NCBI GenBank assembly: GCA_017458265.1
Contig: JAFTFV010000017.1
Coordinates: 1 to 40,002, forward strand
Source of the DNA: Bacteroidales bacterium
GTDB lineage: Bacteria > Bacteroidota > Bacteroidia > Bacteroidales > UBA932
Direction of reading: 5' to 3'
DNA: 40,002 nucleotides
Shown here: positions 7,403 to 14,006 of the stretch, piece after piece
Position numbering within the stretch: position 1 is the stretch's first letter
How the letters are laid out: every line of letters begins with the position of its first letter
Notes under the pieces: generated by a model
Database searches by the model: none
Told to the model about the DNA's origin: nothing
The model's input: only the letters and a program-made list of their open reading frames with translations
Position numbers and translations under genes: made by a program

Positions 7403-8029
7403 TTATTTTTCAATTTCCTTCAAATACCGGTGAAGATATTTGGGAAGGAGGGCCAGATACTTTTTGCGGGTTCCGCGCGGAATCCTGATGATTTCGAGGG
7501 ATTCACAGTCGTCAAATGCATCCCTGCCGATGAATTCGATGTCTTTCCCAAAGCTCACCTGAAAAAGGTTGATGCAGCCCTGGAAGGCACCTTCCCCGAT
7601 ATATCTGGTCTTTGCCGGGACAGAAATCTTTTCCAGCTGCCAGCAGTCTACGAAAGCGTAATCTCCTATGTACAGGAGCGAAGCGGGAAGGTGGATGCCC
7701 ACGATTTCTCCGCATTCGGAAAACGCTTCCTTGCCGATATGGGTGATGCTTGACGGCAGCTTGATCCTGTCCATCGGGGTGGACCTTTCCTCAAGGGGAA
7801 CCTCTTCACCTATCTTGAGGCCGGCCATGTAGTCCCGGAAAGCGAAAACGCCGTCGCAGATGATTTTGCAGCCGTCTTTTACTGTGATTTCGTACGGGAA
7901 GTTCTCTGCGTCCAGGACTTTGCTTCCGTCAGAGGAATAGCAGAGGCGGTTGTCGTCGTCCCAAACGTCCCTTGCGAGTTCTTCTTCCGAAGCGACTGTA
8001 GGGACAGCAAGTATTTCCTCCAATGTCAT
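7403..8029 (-). CDS. BspA-like leucine-rich-repeat protein
   Basis: A 208-residue protein with repeated LRR_5 (TpLRR) units of the form 'I.LP.SI..IG..AF..C..L..I..P': for example IKLPSSITHIGKEAFSEC, IHLPASLLYIGDYAFVDC, ISVPAKTRYIGEGAFQGC and VSFGKDIEFIGRDAFDDC. These run from about residue 90 to 190 and form a curved solenoid for protein binding. There is no signal peptide, so unlike secreted BspA proteins it seems to be cytosolic. It starts one base after the stop of the unknown 153-residue protein gene. Confidence 0.82.
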   Translation of the reverse strand: MTLEEILAVPTVASEEELARDVWDDDNRLCYSSDGSKVLDAENFPYEITVKDGCKIICDGVFAFRDYMAGLKIGEEVPLEERSTPMDRIKLPSSITHIGKEAFSECGEIVGIHLPASLLYIGDYAFVDCWQLEKISVPAKTRYIGEGAFQGCINLFQVSFGKDIEFIGRDAFDDCESLEIIRIPRGTRKKYLALLPKYLHRYLKEIEK

Positions 8030-8030
8030 T

Positions 8031-8492
8031 TCAGAAGGTTTTGACGAAGTCTATGTCTTTCTTGAGCATTACCTTTGGATCCGATTTGTTCACCCTCTGG
8101 AAAAGCATGAACTGATATGCAGGCGAAAGGTATACGCGGTGTTCGTTCTTTCCCTTGCGCCACCATTTGTAAAAGGCGACAGGATCTGTGTCAAAAGGTA
8201 TTTTTGCGGGAATTTCTGCAGGATAACCGGGAAAATCGATGAGCATTTTGAGCCCGGTGATGCGTTTGTAGTACTCAAAATCGGCGCGGCGGAGCTTGGA
8301 TACAAGGGGGGCAAAAACCTCGAACTGGTCTACCTGGAGGGCCTTTTCCTTCACTACCATCTTGTGGATGCGCACGGGGTCTTTCTGGAGCCACTCGCTG
8401 ACTTTCAGAGTAATAGGTCCCTCTTCGCCATCCAAGGTTAGCATGTCTGACGAAAGATAGATTTTCTCTTTATCAAGCGGGTAAATGTCCAT
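8031..8492 (-). CDS. conserved hypothetical protein, 153 residues
   Basis: I do not recognise this family. The protein starts MDIYPLDKEKIYLSSDML, has no signal peptide or membrane segment and is rich in Lys and aromatic residues (FYKWWRKGKNEHRVYLSP near the C-terminus). I chose ATG 8492; further upstream the frame runs into the A/T-rich intergenic region. The one-base gap to the LRR gene suggests an operon of three genes ending in cdd. The reading frame is long and its composition matches its neighbours, so it is probably real. Confidence 0.6.
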   Translation of the reverse strand: MDIYPLDKEKIYLSSDMLTLDGEEGPITLKVSEWLQKDPVRIHKMVVKEKALQVDQFEVFAPLVSKLRRADFEYYKRITGLKMLIDFPGYPAEIPAKIPFDTDPVAFYKWWRKGKNEHRVYLSPAYQFMLFQRVNKSDPKVMLKKDIDFVKTF

Positions 8493-8551
8493 TTTGTGCT
8501 TTTCAGTAGTGCAAATATATGAAAAAAATTTCTTTTTTCTTCGAATTTTTT

Positions 8552-8559
8552 TAACTTTG
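8552..8559 (+). promoter_or_regulatory. -7 box TAACTTTG of the DUF4332 gene
   Basis: A perfect TAnnTTTG box 41 bases upstream of ATG 8600, giving a leader of about 35 bases. The -33 region is an A/T tract without a clear TTTG. Confidence 0.55.
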
Positions 8560-8599
8560 GGGTTGTATTGACGGATATTAACCACTAAACTTATAAATT

Positions 8600-9007
8600 A
8601 TGGCTTACAAAATCATCGACATTCAGGGTATCGGCCCCGTTTATGCTGAAAAGCTCGTCGCTGCAGGCATCGAAACCGTAGATCAGCTTCTGGAAAAAGG
8701 TAAGGACGCAAAAGGCCGCAAGGCTCTTGAGGAAGTTACCGGCATCCGCCACGACCTCATCCTCACCTGGGTCAACCATGCAGACCTCTTCCGCATCAAA
8801 GGTGTAGGCCCTCAGTTCTCCGAACTTCTCGAAGCAGCCGGTGTAGATACCGTAAAGGAACTCCGCACCCGCAACGCTGCAAACCTCGCAGCCAAGATGC
8901 TCGAAATCAACGAGGCAAAGCACCTCTGCAAGCGCACCCCCGTTGAGAAGGAAATCCAGAAGTACATCGATGCCGCCAAGGAACTCGAACCCGTTGTCAC
9001 TTACTAG
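8600..9007 (+). CDS. DUF4332 helix-hairpin-helix protein
   Basis: A 135-residue protein with two helix-hairpin-helix units of the DUF4332 type: IQGIGPVYAEKLVAAGIETVDQLL (about 8-31) and IKGVGPQFSELLEAAGVDTVKELR (about 65-88). The two GxGP hairpins usually bind DNA backbone, so a nucleoid or DNA-associated role is plausible but unproven. Codon use is strongly biased to C-ending codons, as in highly expressed genes. The gene stands alone between its own -7 box and a strong terminator, in opposite orientation to the gene before it. Confidence 0.88.
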   Translation: MAYKIIDIQGIGPVYAEKLVAAGIETVDQLLEKGKDAKGRKALEEVTGIRHDLILTWVNHADLFRIKGVGPQFSELLEAAGVDTVKELRTRNAANLAAKMLEINEAKHLCKRTPVEKEIQKYIDAAKELEPVVTY

Positions 9008-9030
9008 TGATATACATCTCCCCACAGAGA

Positions 9031-9058
9031 CGCCTCGCATTCAATGCGGGGCGTTTTT
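9031..9058 (+). terminator. intrinsic terminator after the DUF4332 gene
   Basis: Stem CGCCTCGCA (9031-9039) with TGCGGGGCG (9045-9053), loop TTCAA, then TTTTT. One T-G pair in the stem. Confidence 0.85.
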
Positions 9059-9105
9059 GTTTCGTCGCGGATTATTCGTAAATTCGCACCCTCAAAACGG
9101 AATTT

Positions 9106-9957
9106 ATGGCAATCTGGATTGTACTGCCGATACTTACTCTCCTCATGTTCGACCTTGGACTTACGCTGAGGTTTGAGGATTTCGGCAAAGTTTTCATGCG
9201 TCCCTGGCCCATTGTCATAGCGCTTTTCGGGCAGCTGGTGCTTCTTCCTCTCATTGCGCTTGGACTGGCGTATGTATTCAGGCTGACGCCGGTGTTTTTC
9301 ATCGGCCTCATACTCATTGCATGCTGCCCGGGGGGAAGTTCCTCCAATGTGTTTTCGAAGCTTGCAGGCGGGGACGTAGCCCTTTCGGTGACTCTTACTG
9401 CCATAAGCAGCGTCATTACGCTTTTCACCATTCCGCTGATCATGAGCGCTGCTACAAATTTAGTAGGGGAGAGCGTTGGCATCGTCCTTCCGGTGGGCAA
9501 CCTTGTCAAGCAGAACCTGGTTCTGATGCTACTGCCGGTCCTCATCGGCATTGGCATCAATTATATCTGGCCCAAGGCTGCAGCGAAGATTGACGTGGTC
9601 CTTGGAAAGCTGGCTTTTCCGCTGCTCATTCTTCTGATTACCGTTTTTTATATCCAGCACCACAGGACGATACTGGAGAATATCGGCATACTGGGCCTTT
9701 GTGTAACGGCGCTTATTCTGACGGCAATAGGCTGCTCATCGCTTCTTTCGCGCCTTGTCAGGACTGATAACCGCCAGCGGAGGACCGTTGTCATCGAAGT
9801 CGGCATGCAGAATGCCGCTCAGGCAATTGCGATTGCGTCAAGCCCGTTCATTTTTGCGAATGAGGAGATGGCGATTCCCGCAATCCTGTATTCCCTCATG
9901 ATGAATGTAGTCCTGCTGATTTATGTAGGCATTGTCAGGAAACTCAATAATAAATAA
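9106..9957 (+). CDS. bile acid:sodium symporter family transporter
   Basis: A 283-residue, very hydrophobic protein with about nine to ten membrane helices. It has the BASS family signatures GLILIACCPGGSSSNVFSKLAGGDVALS (about 66-93, shown here as the conserved CCPGGSSSN core) and a second crossover region near VIEVGMQNAAQAIAIA. These two discontinuous helices form the sodium and substrate sites. The family imports organic anions such as bile acids, pantoate or 2-keto acids with Na+. The substrate here is unknown. A weak -7-like TAAATTCG lies at 9079-9086. The APH-like gene follows by one base. Confidence 0.9.
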   Translation: MAIWIVLPILTLLMFDLGLTLRFEDFGKVFMRPWPIVIALFGQLVLLPLIALGLAYVFRLTPVFFIGLILIACCPGGSSSNVFSKLAGGDVALSVTLTAISSVITLFTIPLIMSAATNLVGESVGIVLPVGNLVKQNLVLMLLPVLIGIGINYIWPKAAAKIDVVLGKLAFPLLILLITVFYIQHHRTILENIGILGLCVTALILTAIGCSSLLSRLVRTDNRQRRTVVIEVGMQNAAQAIAIASSPFIFANEEMAIPAILYSLMMNVVLLIYVGIVRKLNNK

Positions 9958-9958
9958 T

Positions 9959-10801
9959 ATGAATAATTACGAGCAGATAAACCTCTCAGATTATGTTTAC
10001 AGCGGAGAAGGCGGTCAGGGCGTTGCATACAGGCACAAGCATGAAAAACGCCTCGCCAAGCTTTTCAATCCCGGTTTCGATGCAGAGATCGCAATCAAGG
10101 AATTTGAAATGGCACGTGCCGCATATGACCTTGGAGTGCCCACTCCGCAGCCATATAGGCTAATTACTGACGGAGAACGCGTAGGAACGGAGTATGAGCT
10201 CATAGAGAACAAGCGTTCATTCTGCCGCATCATATCAGAAGAACCGGACCGCATGGAGGAGATCAGTCTCCGTTTTGCCGAGGCCAGTAAAAAACTTCAC
10301 GCCATGAAGGCGGACACCTCCCGCATCACTTCCATGAAAGCACGTCTGCAGGCCTTCTATGAGCGGGAGGGCCTTGCTCCGGCTTTCCTTAGGGAAAAAG
10401 TGCTTCCTGTTCTGGAGCAGATTCCCGATACGCCCAATTGCCTGCATGGAGATTTACAGATCGGCAACATCATTACCGACGGTGAAAGGACCCTCTGGAT
10501 AGATATCGGCCAGTTTGCTTATGGCGCCCCGGAATGGGACATGGGCATGTGCTGGAGGGTGAGCCAGATTCAGGACCCCAAGATGACGGACCATCTCTTC
10601 CACCTTACTCCAGAGCAGATGCAGAAGCACTGGAGTTATCTTGCTCCTGCATATTACGGGCTGCCTTCAGAAGAGATAGGACAGAAGATACGTGAATTCC
10701 TTCCATATTCGACCATCAAGTCCGCATACATGTATTATATCTCCTATCACCAGCCCATAAGCGAGGAAAGGGCCCGCCTGCTGTGTGACATGCTCGGTTA
10801 G
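9959..10801 (+). CDS. aminoglycoside-phosphotransferase-like kinase
   Basis: A 280-residue APH/choline-kinase fold protein. It has a Gly-rich loop SGEGGQGVAY (15-24), a probable ATP-binding Lys34, the catalytic loop HGDLQIGN (163-170, Asp165) and the metal-binding IDIG (Asp182). Family members phosphorylate small molecules or act as antibiotic kinases; this branch (TIGR02172-like, common in gut anaerobes) has no assigned substrate, so resistance should not be assumed. I chose ATG 9959, since an earlier in-frame TTG lies inside the transporter gene. It is probably co-transcribed with the transporter. Confidence 0.85.
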   Translation: MNNYEQINLSDYVYSGEGGQGVAYRHKHEKRLAKLFNPGFDAEIAIKEFEMARAAYDLGVPTPQPYRLITDGERVGTEYELIENKRSFCRIISEEPDRMEEISLRFAEASKKLHAMKADTSRITSMKARLQAFYEREGLAPAFLREKVLPVLEQIPDTPNCLHGDLQIGNIITDGERTLWIDIGQFAYGAPEWDMGMCWRVSQIQDPKMTDHLFHLTPEQMQKHWSYLAPAYYGLPSEEIGQKIREFLPYSTIKSAYMYYISYHQPISEERARLLCDMLG

Positions 10802-11246
10802 CCACTCCGTGCTCGTGAACGAGGTCATTGCCAATGCATTATTCAAGGGCGGCAAGACCGAAGGTTGGGGACGAGGGATTCTTGACATCTTCACTCTCTG
10901 CAAAGAAGCCGGGCTTCCCGAACCGGAGTATGACTTTGTTCCCAACTTCGTCTGCCTGACCATCCGCTTCAAGAATCCGCTTACTCCATATCTTAGTGGT
11001 GATGAAAATGGTGGAGTAAATGGTGGAGTAAATGGTGGAGTAAATGATGGTGTAAAAACTCTTAGTGAGAGTCTGAAACCAGTTTATTCAACTGTTTTTT
11101 CCAATCCTGGAATAAAAGCCAATAATGTTGCTGCTCTTCTTGACCGTCCTTTGCCTACTGTCGAGAAGCAATTGGCAACTCTTAAGAAGAAAGGACTGAT
11201 TGAATATCGTGGCTCCGCCAAGACTGGCGGATACTACGCGAAATAA
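10785..11246 (+). pseudogene. 5'-truncated RecG-like/AlbA_2 ATP-binding regulator remnant
   Basis: From about 10800 the frame reads SHSVLVNEVIANALFKGGKTEGWGRGILDIF, here quoted by its core EGWGRGI, which is the late part of the HATPase_c_4 domain of COG2865 proteins. It then has a C-terminal winged helix (about 11080-11246). The N-terminal AlbA_2 domain and most of the ATPase fold are missing; the fragment begins exactly at the stop codon of the APH-like gene. I read this as a deletion that joined the kinase gene to the tail of a regulator gene. A GTG at 10785 could still start translation, so a short expressed protein is not excluded. Confidence 0.75.
11010..11057. repeat. 12-bp coding repeat, three exact copies plus one diverged
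   Basis: GGTGGAGTAAAT occurs three times in tandem (11010-11045), followed by a diverged GATGGTGTAAAA. In the remnant's frame it encodes GGVN units linking the ATPase part and the winged helix. Such linkers vary in copy number in this family. Confidence 0.9.
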
Positions 11247-11249
11247 TCC

Positions 11250-12257
11250 ATGTCCTCCAAAATGATAAACCCCATGAACCCCTGGCGTCTCACAATAATA
11301 CTCCTCTCCGTTCTCTCCCTCATCTCCTGCGATAGGGATAACGACAACGAACTAACCGTCCCCGATATGGATAAGCCAACTGCCACCACGCAGTTGACTC
11401 TCGAGAACGCGCCCATAATGGACGGCTCCGACTCCACGGAACCGCTGCGGAGCCTGCTGATGTGCCGACTGCTCGGTGTAGAGTGTCAGTGGTACCAAAA
11501 GTTGGCGACCGATGGCACCTGGGGTGTTACGCCAGTATGGACCACGTTGTCACAGGGCGAAAAGGACGCCATCCAAAAGATTCTGCTGAACCGCAACACG
11601 CACGGCTCCTTCGTCAGTCTGATAGACGGCGACAACGACATCATCATCACGGCCCGCGGCATCAGCCGTGACGAGCAGGCATACGCCGCCGAGAAGGGCG
11701 TCTCGCTTCTGTCCTATCCCGTGGCGAAGGACGCTTTCGTGTTCATCGTCAACCCCAAGAACCCCGTCCGCAACCTCACTATCGAGCAGATCCAGAAGAT
11801 CTACACAGGCGAGATTCGAAACTGGAAGGAAGTGGGCGGCAACGATGCCACCATCAACCCCTACATCCGCAACGCCAACTCCGGCAGTCAGGAAAAGATG
11901 GAAACCATCGTGATGAACGGGCTGCAGATGATTGACTGGCCGGAAATGGTGGGCTACGTTATGCTGTCACCTTATTACCAACTGGAGCAGGACGAGAACG
12001 GCATCGCCTACACGCCTTTCTACTACTACGACACCATTGTCAACGACGACCGCACTCAGGTTATAGGAGTGAATAGTGTCATGCCCGGCAAAAAGACCAT
12101 CGAGAACAACTCATACCCCTACGTGACCGAGGTCATGGCCAGTGTCCGTGCCGATGTTGACCGTTCCAGTACCGCCTACCAGTTGTTCTACCAGCTCGCC
12201 GCCGGCCGGCACAATGCTATCGTGAAAGAGAGCGGATATATTGTTTGCAAGCGGTAG
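11250..12257 (+). CDS. PstS-like periplasmic substrate-binding lipoprotein
   Basis: A protein of up to 335 residues with a lipoprotein signal (hydrophobic LTIILLSVLSL then lipobox LISC, Cys about residue 27) and a periplasmic-binding fold of the PBP_like/PstS type: IMDGSDSTEPLR near 55, NDIIITARGISRDE, the AFVFIVNPKNPVRNLTIEQI core and an IYTGEIRNWKEVGG-type hinge, IRNANSGSQEKM. Phosphate is the usual ligand, but no pstCAB genes are adjacent, so the ligand and partner are uncertain. Three in-frame ATGs (11250, 11262, 11274) are possible; 11274 gives the most typical signal. It begins three bases after the truncated regulator. Confidence 0.82.
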   Translation: MSSKMINPMNPWRLTIILLSVLSLISCDRDNDNELTVPDMDKPTATTQLTLENAPIMDGSDSTEPLRSLLMCRLLGVECQWYQKLATDGTWGVTPVWTTLSQGEKDAIQKILLNRNTHGSFVSLIDGDNDIIITARGISRDEQAYAAEKGVSLLSYPVAKDAFVFIVNPKNPVRNLTIEQIQKIYTGEIRNWKEVGGNDATINPYIRNANSGSQEKMETIVMNGLQMIDWPEMVGYVMLSPYYQLEQDENGIAYTPFYYYDTIVNDDRTQVIGVNSVMPGKKTIENNSYPYVTEVMASVRADVDRSSTAYQLFYQLAAGRHNAIVKESGYIVCKR

Positions 12258-12296
12258 TCGTTTTCCCTCGTTACGCCCCTATATATTTGATAGCGA

Positions 12297-12485
12297 TTAT
12301 TTCTTCTTTCGTGTAAGGAAGTATTTCCCAATCGCCATGATGGCAAAGAAAGCTAAGGCCATTATGACATAGAACCAAACAGTATCCAACGTTCCTCTAC
12401 GCCAATTGCCAAATACCAGAATCCCGGTAAAGACTACCGCACTTATCGCAGGGTAGAGAATGATTTCTTTCCAGTTGCTCTTCAT
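12297..12485 (-). CDS. small two-helix membrane protein
   Basis: A 62-residue protein with two predicted membrane helices (about residues 8-26, IILYPAISAVVFTGILVFG, and 36-54, VWFYVIMALAFFAIMAIG), a basic loop NWRRG between them and a basic tail TRKKK. I do not recognise the family. A promoter box TAACTTTG lies about 22 bases upstream of the ATG, which supports a real, separately transcribed gene. Confidence 0.6.
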   Translation of the reverse strand: MKSNWKEIILYPAISAVVFTGILVFGNWRRGTLDTVWFYVIMALAFFAIMAIGKYFLTRKKK

Positions 12486-12507
12486 ACAGACATCGATTTA
12501 TCAAAGA

Positions 12508-12515
12508 CAAAGTTA
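12508..12515 (-). promoter_or_regulatory. -7 box TAACTTTG of the small membrane protein gene
   Basis: A perfect TAnnTTTG match on the minus strand, part of a 22-base segment (12494-12515) that recurs at 13336-13357 with two differences. No clear -33 box. Confidence 0.55.
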
Positions 12516-12645
12516 CACCTTTTTGTCGAAATTACCGTAAAGCTGATTCTTGTCCCAATCTATTCAGCTTGTCCCACACATTCCGCAGAACGGAACGGAA
12601 CAAGGCCGATGGTCCGGGCCGATAGATACGGCCGCTCCGCGCCCG

Positions 12646-13164
12646 TTATAGGAGAAAAAGGTCAGTGCATTTATAGCAGTACACCCTCACATCCATCGCC
12701 TTCCCACCCTTCACAACGGCACCGACCTTCGTTTCCTCCAGCCGGAAGCCATTCTTCTCCAGCACCCGGGCCGATGCAAGGTTCTCCGGGAACACCTCAC
12801 CGATGATGCGCTCCAGCGCCAGCTCATGGAAAGCAATCCCGCAGATCTGCCGAACCGCTTCCGTGCCGATGCCCTGTGACCAGAACGGCGTCAGAATCAT
12901 ATAGCCGATCGACCCGGCATTGCGCTGCTCTTCGGCCATCCTCTCCACGGAAATGCTGCCGACAATCTGCCTGTCCGATACGATAGCCCGCCAGACACCC
13001 TCCTTGCCATCATTCCCGGCCACCATCCCAAGCCACCAGTCGGCATCCGCCTCATCGTAGGGATACGGCAGCCGGTCCGACAGAAAGGTTCTGTCAACGG
13101 CATTGCACAGCGCCATCAGCGCCGGCTTGTCGGCGGGTGTCCAGGTATGAAGGGTAATAATCAT
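12646..13164 (-). CDS. GNAT acetyltransferase, RimJ/RimL-like
   Basis: A 172-residue GNAT fold protein. It has the acetyl-CoA-binding loop region around SQGIGTEAVRQI (near residue 100) and the RimJ-type late motif NLASARVLEKNGF (near 132-144). The middle SIGYMILTPFWSQG is typical of the GNAT beta4/beta5 region. It moves an acetyl group to an amine on a small molecule or protein N-terminus; the acceptor is unknown. The start is ATG 13164. A -7 box lies 190 bases upstream, so the leader would be long and include the repeat at 13231-13297. Confidence 0.85.
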   Translation of the reverse strand: MIITLHTWTPADKPALMALCNAVDRTFLSDRLPYPYDEADADWWLGMVAGNDGKEGVWRAIVSDRQIVGSISVERMAEEQRNAGSIGYMILTPFWSQGIGTEAVRQICGIAFHELALERIIGEVFPENLASARVLEKNGFRLEETKVGAVVKGGKAMDVRVYCYKCTDLFLL

Positions 13165-13230
13165 CAGTGTTCATGCCGAGAAATTGGAATTAGCCGCCCT
13201 TTCATTCTGAGCGCTTTTTGGCCCCCTGGT

Positions 13231-13297
13231 GCTCCTACCGGTCCACTCAAGTGGCAGAGTATAAGCATTTTGGGCCCATTTTGCTCCTACCGGTCCA
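13231..13297. repeat. two-copy repeat around GCTCCTACCGGTCCA
   Basis: The 15-base sequence GCTCCTACCGGTCCA occurs exactly at 13231-13245 and 13283-13297. Flanks also match (TTTTGGnCCC before, GCAGnGT after), giving a unit of roughly 50 bases repeated with a 52-base period. It lies in the probable leader of the acetyltransferase gene. The spacing is not a multiple of three, which argues against a coding repeat. Confidence 0.75.
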
Positions 13298-13335
13298 TAA
13301 AAGTTGCAGGGTAAGAACACGGGGCCGAGCAATTC

Positions 13336-13357
13336 CGATTTATCGAAGACAAAGGTA
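13336..13357 (-). promoter_or_regulatory. promoter-leader segment, second copy; -7 box TACCTTTG
   Basis: On the minus strand TACCTTTG (13357-13350) matches TAnnTTTG. The 22-base segment is a near copy of 12494-12515. It could start the transcript of the acetyltransferase gene. Confidence 0.45.
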
Positions 13358-13412
13358 AGCATTTTTGCCATTATGCCCTTCATTCTCAGTACACTTTGGC
13401 GAAAACTGAAAC

Positions 13413-13448
13413 AAAAAGATGCCCCACAGGTATCTGTAAGGCATCTTT
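13413..13448 (-). terminator. intrinsic terminator after tRNA-Asp
   Basis: AAAGATGCC (minus, 13448-13440) pairs with GGCATCTTT (13423-13415), with an inner ACAG/CTGT stem, followed by TT on the minus strand. It directly follows the tRNA gene. Confidence 0.8.
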
Positions 13449-13451
13449 AAG

Positions 13452-13526
13452 CGGTGCGGACGAGGCTCGAACTCGCGACCCCCGGCGTGACAGGCCGGTA
13501 TTCTAAACCGACTGAACTACCGCACC
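13452..13526 (-). tRNA. tRNA-Asp (GTC)
   Basis: A 75-base cloverleaf on the minus strand: acceptor GGTGCGG/CCGCACC, D-arm GTTC...GAAT, anticodon arm CCGGC-CTGTCAC-GCCGG with anticodon GTC, and a T-arm with GTTCGAGC. The discriminator base is G. The 3' CCA is not encoded (GCTT follows), so it must be added after transcription. Confidence 0.95.
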
Positions 13527-13567
13527 ATTATTTCAGTGATCTTGTCCCGTTCTTTCGTTCGGGATTG

Positions 13568-13598
13568 CAAAGGTACAACCTTTTTTTGATTCTGCAAA
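13568..13598 (-). promoter_or_regulatory. tRNA-Asp promoter
   Basis: On the minus strand TTTG (13598-13595), 19 bases, TACCTTTG (13575-13568): a full match to the Bacteroidota promoter pattern, about 40 bases before the tRNA. Confidence 0.8.
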
Positions 13599-13633
13599 TT
13601 TTTTTAAAAGTTTTTTTGAGAGATTTCTCGACT

Positions 13634-13670
13634 TCGCTCGAAATGACAGGTGGTCGCTCGAAATGACAGG
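13634..13670. repeat. 17-bp tandem repeat abutting the DUF721 stop codon
   Basis: TCGCTCGAAATGACAGG occurs at 13634-13650 and 13654-13670 with a 20-base period. The second copy ends one base before the DUF721 gene's stop. The first copy is part of a longer inverted sequence TTTCTCGACTTCGCTCGAAA. Confidence 0.85.
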
Positions 13671-14006
13671 CTAGCGCAGGATCAGCTCCTGGATGAAGCC
13701 CACGGTGCGGTTGTCGGAGGTGAAGAGGGAATCGGCAGAGAGCCAGGCGTTCATTTTGCGGATGAGTTCTTCCTTTTGGAAGGAGAGCTGGTTGCGGTAG
13801 ACGGAAGAGGCGAGGGTTATGTAGAGCTTGCCGCCGCGGAAGAAGCGCTTCAAGGTGAAGGGACCGGCGCCCGAGCAGACGTCCCAGGCCTCGAAAATGC
13901 GCTGGGTGTTGAGGCCGGCGGCTATTTTCATCTGTTTGATGTAGGCCGATACGATCTCGTCCATTGAGACGGCTTCCTTGCGGTGTATGCGGATGTTATC
14001 GGGCAT
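13671..14006 (-). CDS. DUF721 (DciA-like) protein
   Basis: A 111-residue protein of the DUF721 family, which includes the replicative-helicase loader/regulator DciA. It has the typical order: SMDEIVSAYIKQMKIAAGL near the start, FEAWDVCSGAGPF around 42-54, LYITLASSVYRNQLSFQKEELI and a C-terminal VGFIQELILR strand. The family domain is KH-like and binds nucleic acid. The gene overlaps the end of recF by 11 bases, an arrangement common in Bacteroidota, and points to a role in replication or repair. A DciA-like loader function is inferred from family only. Confidence 0.85.
   Translation of the reverse strand: MPDNIRIHRKEAVSMDEIVSAYIKQMKIAAGLNTQRIFEAWDVCSGAGPFTLKRFFRGGKLYITLASSVYRNQLSFQKEELIRKMNAWLSADSLFTSDNRTVGFIQELILR

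Noticed and set aside
9959-10801. Antibiotic-resistance call for the APH-like kinase
   Set aside because: Only the general kinase fold is visible. The branch has no known link to aminoglycosides, so a resistance label would be unsupported.
11010-11057. CRISPR-like short repeats
   Set aside because: The copies are contiguous with no spacers and are codon multiples within a frame, so they are a coding tandem repeat. No CRISPR array or cas gene is seen in the window.
12516-12645. Regulatory element between the small membrane protein and the acetyltransferase gene
   Set aside because: Short GC-rich inverted segments are present (for example GGCCGAT repeats near 12604-12625), but none forms a convincing terminator or riboswitch.
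13171-13383. 70-codon minus-strand frame with repeated-looking peptide segments
   Set aside because: The underlying DNA repeat has a 52-base period, not a multiple of three, and the starts lie upstream of the likely transcription start.
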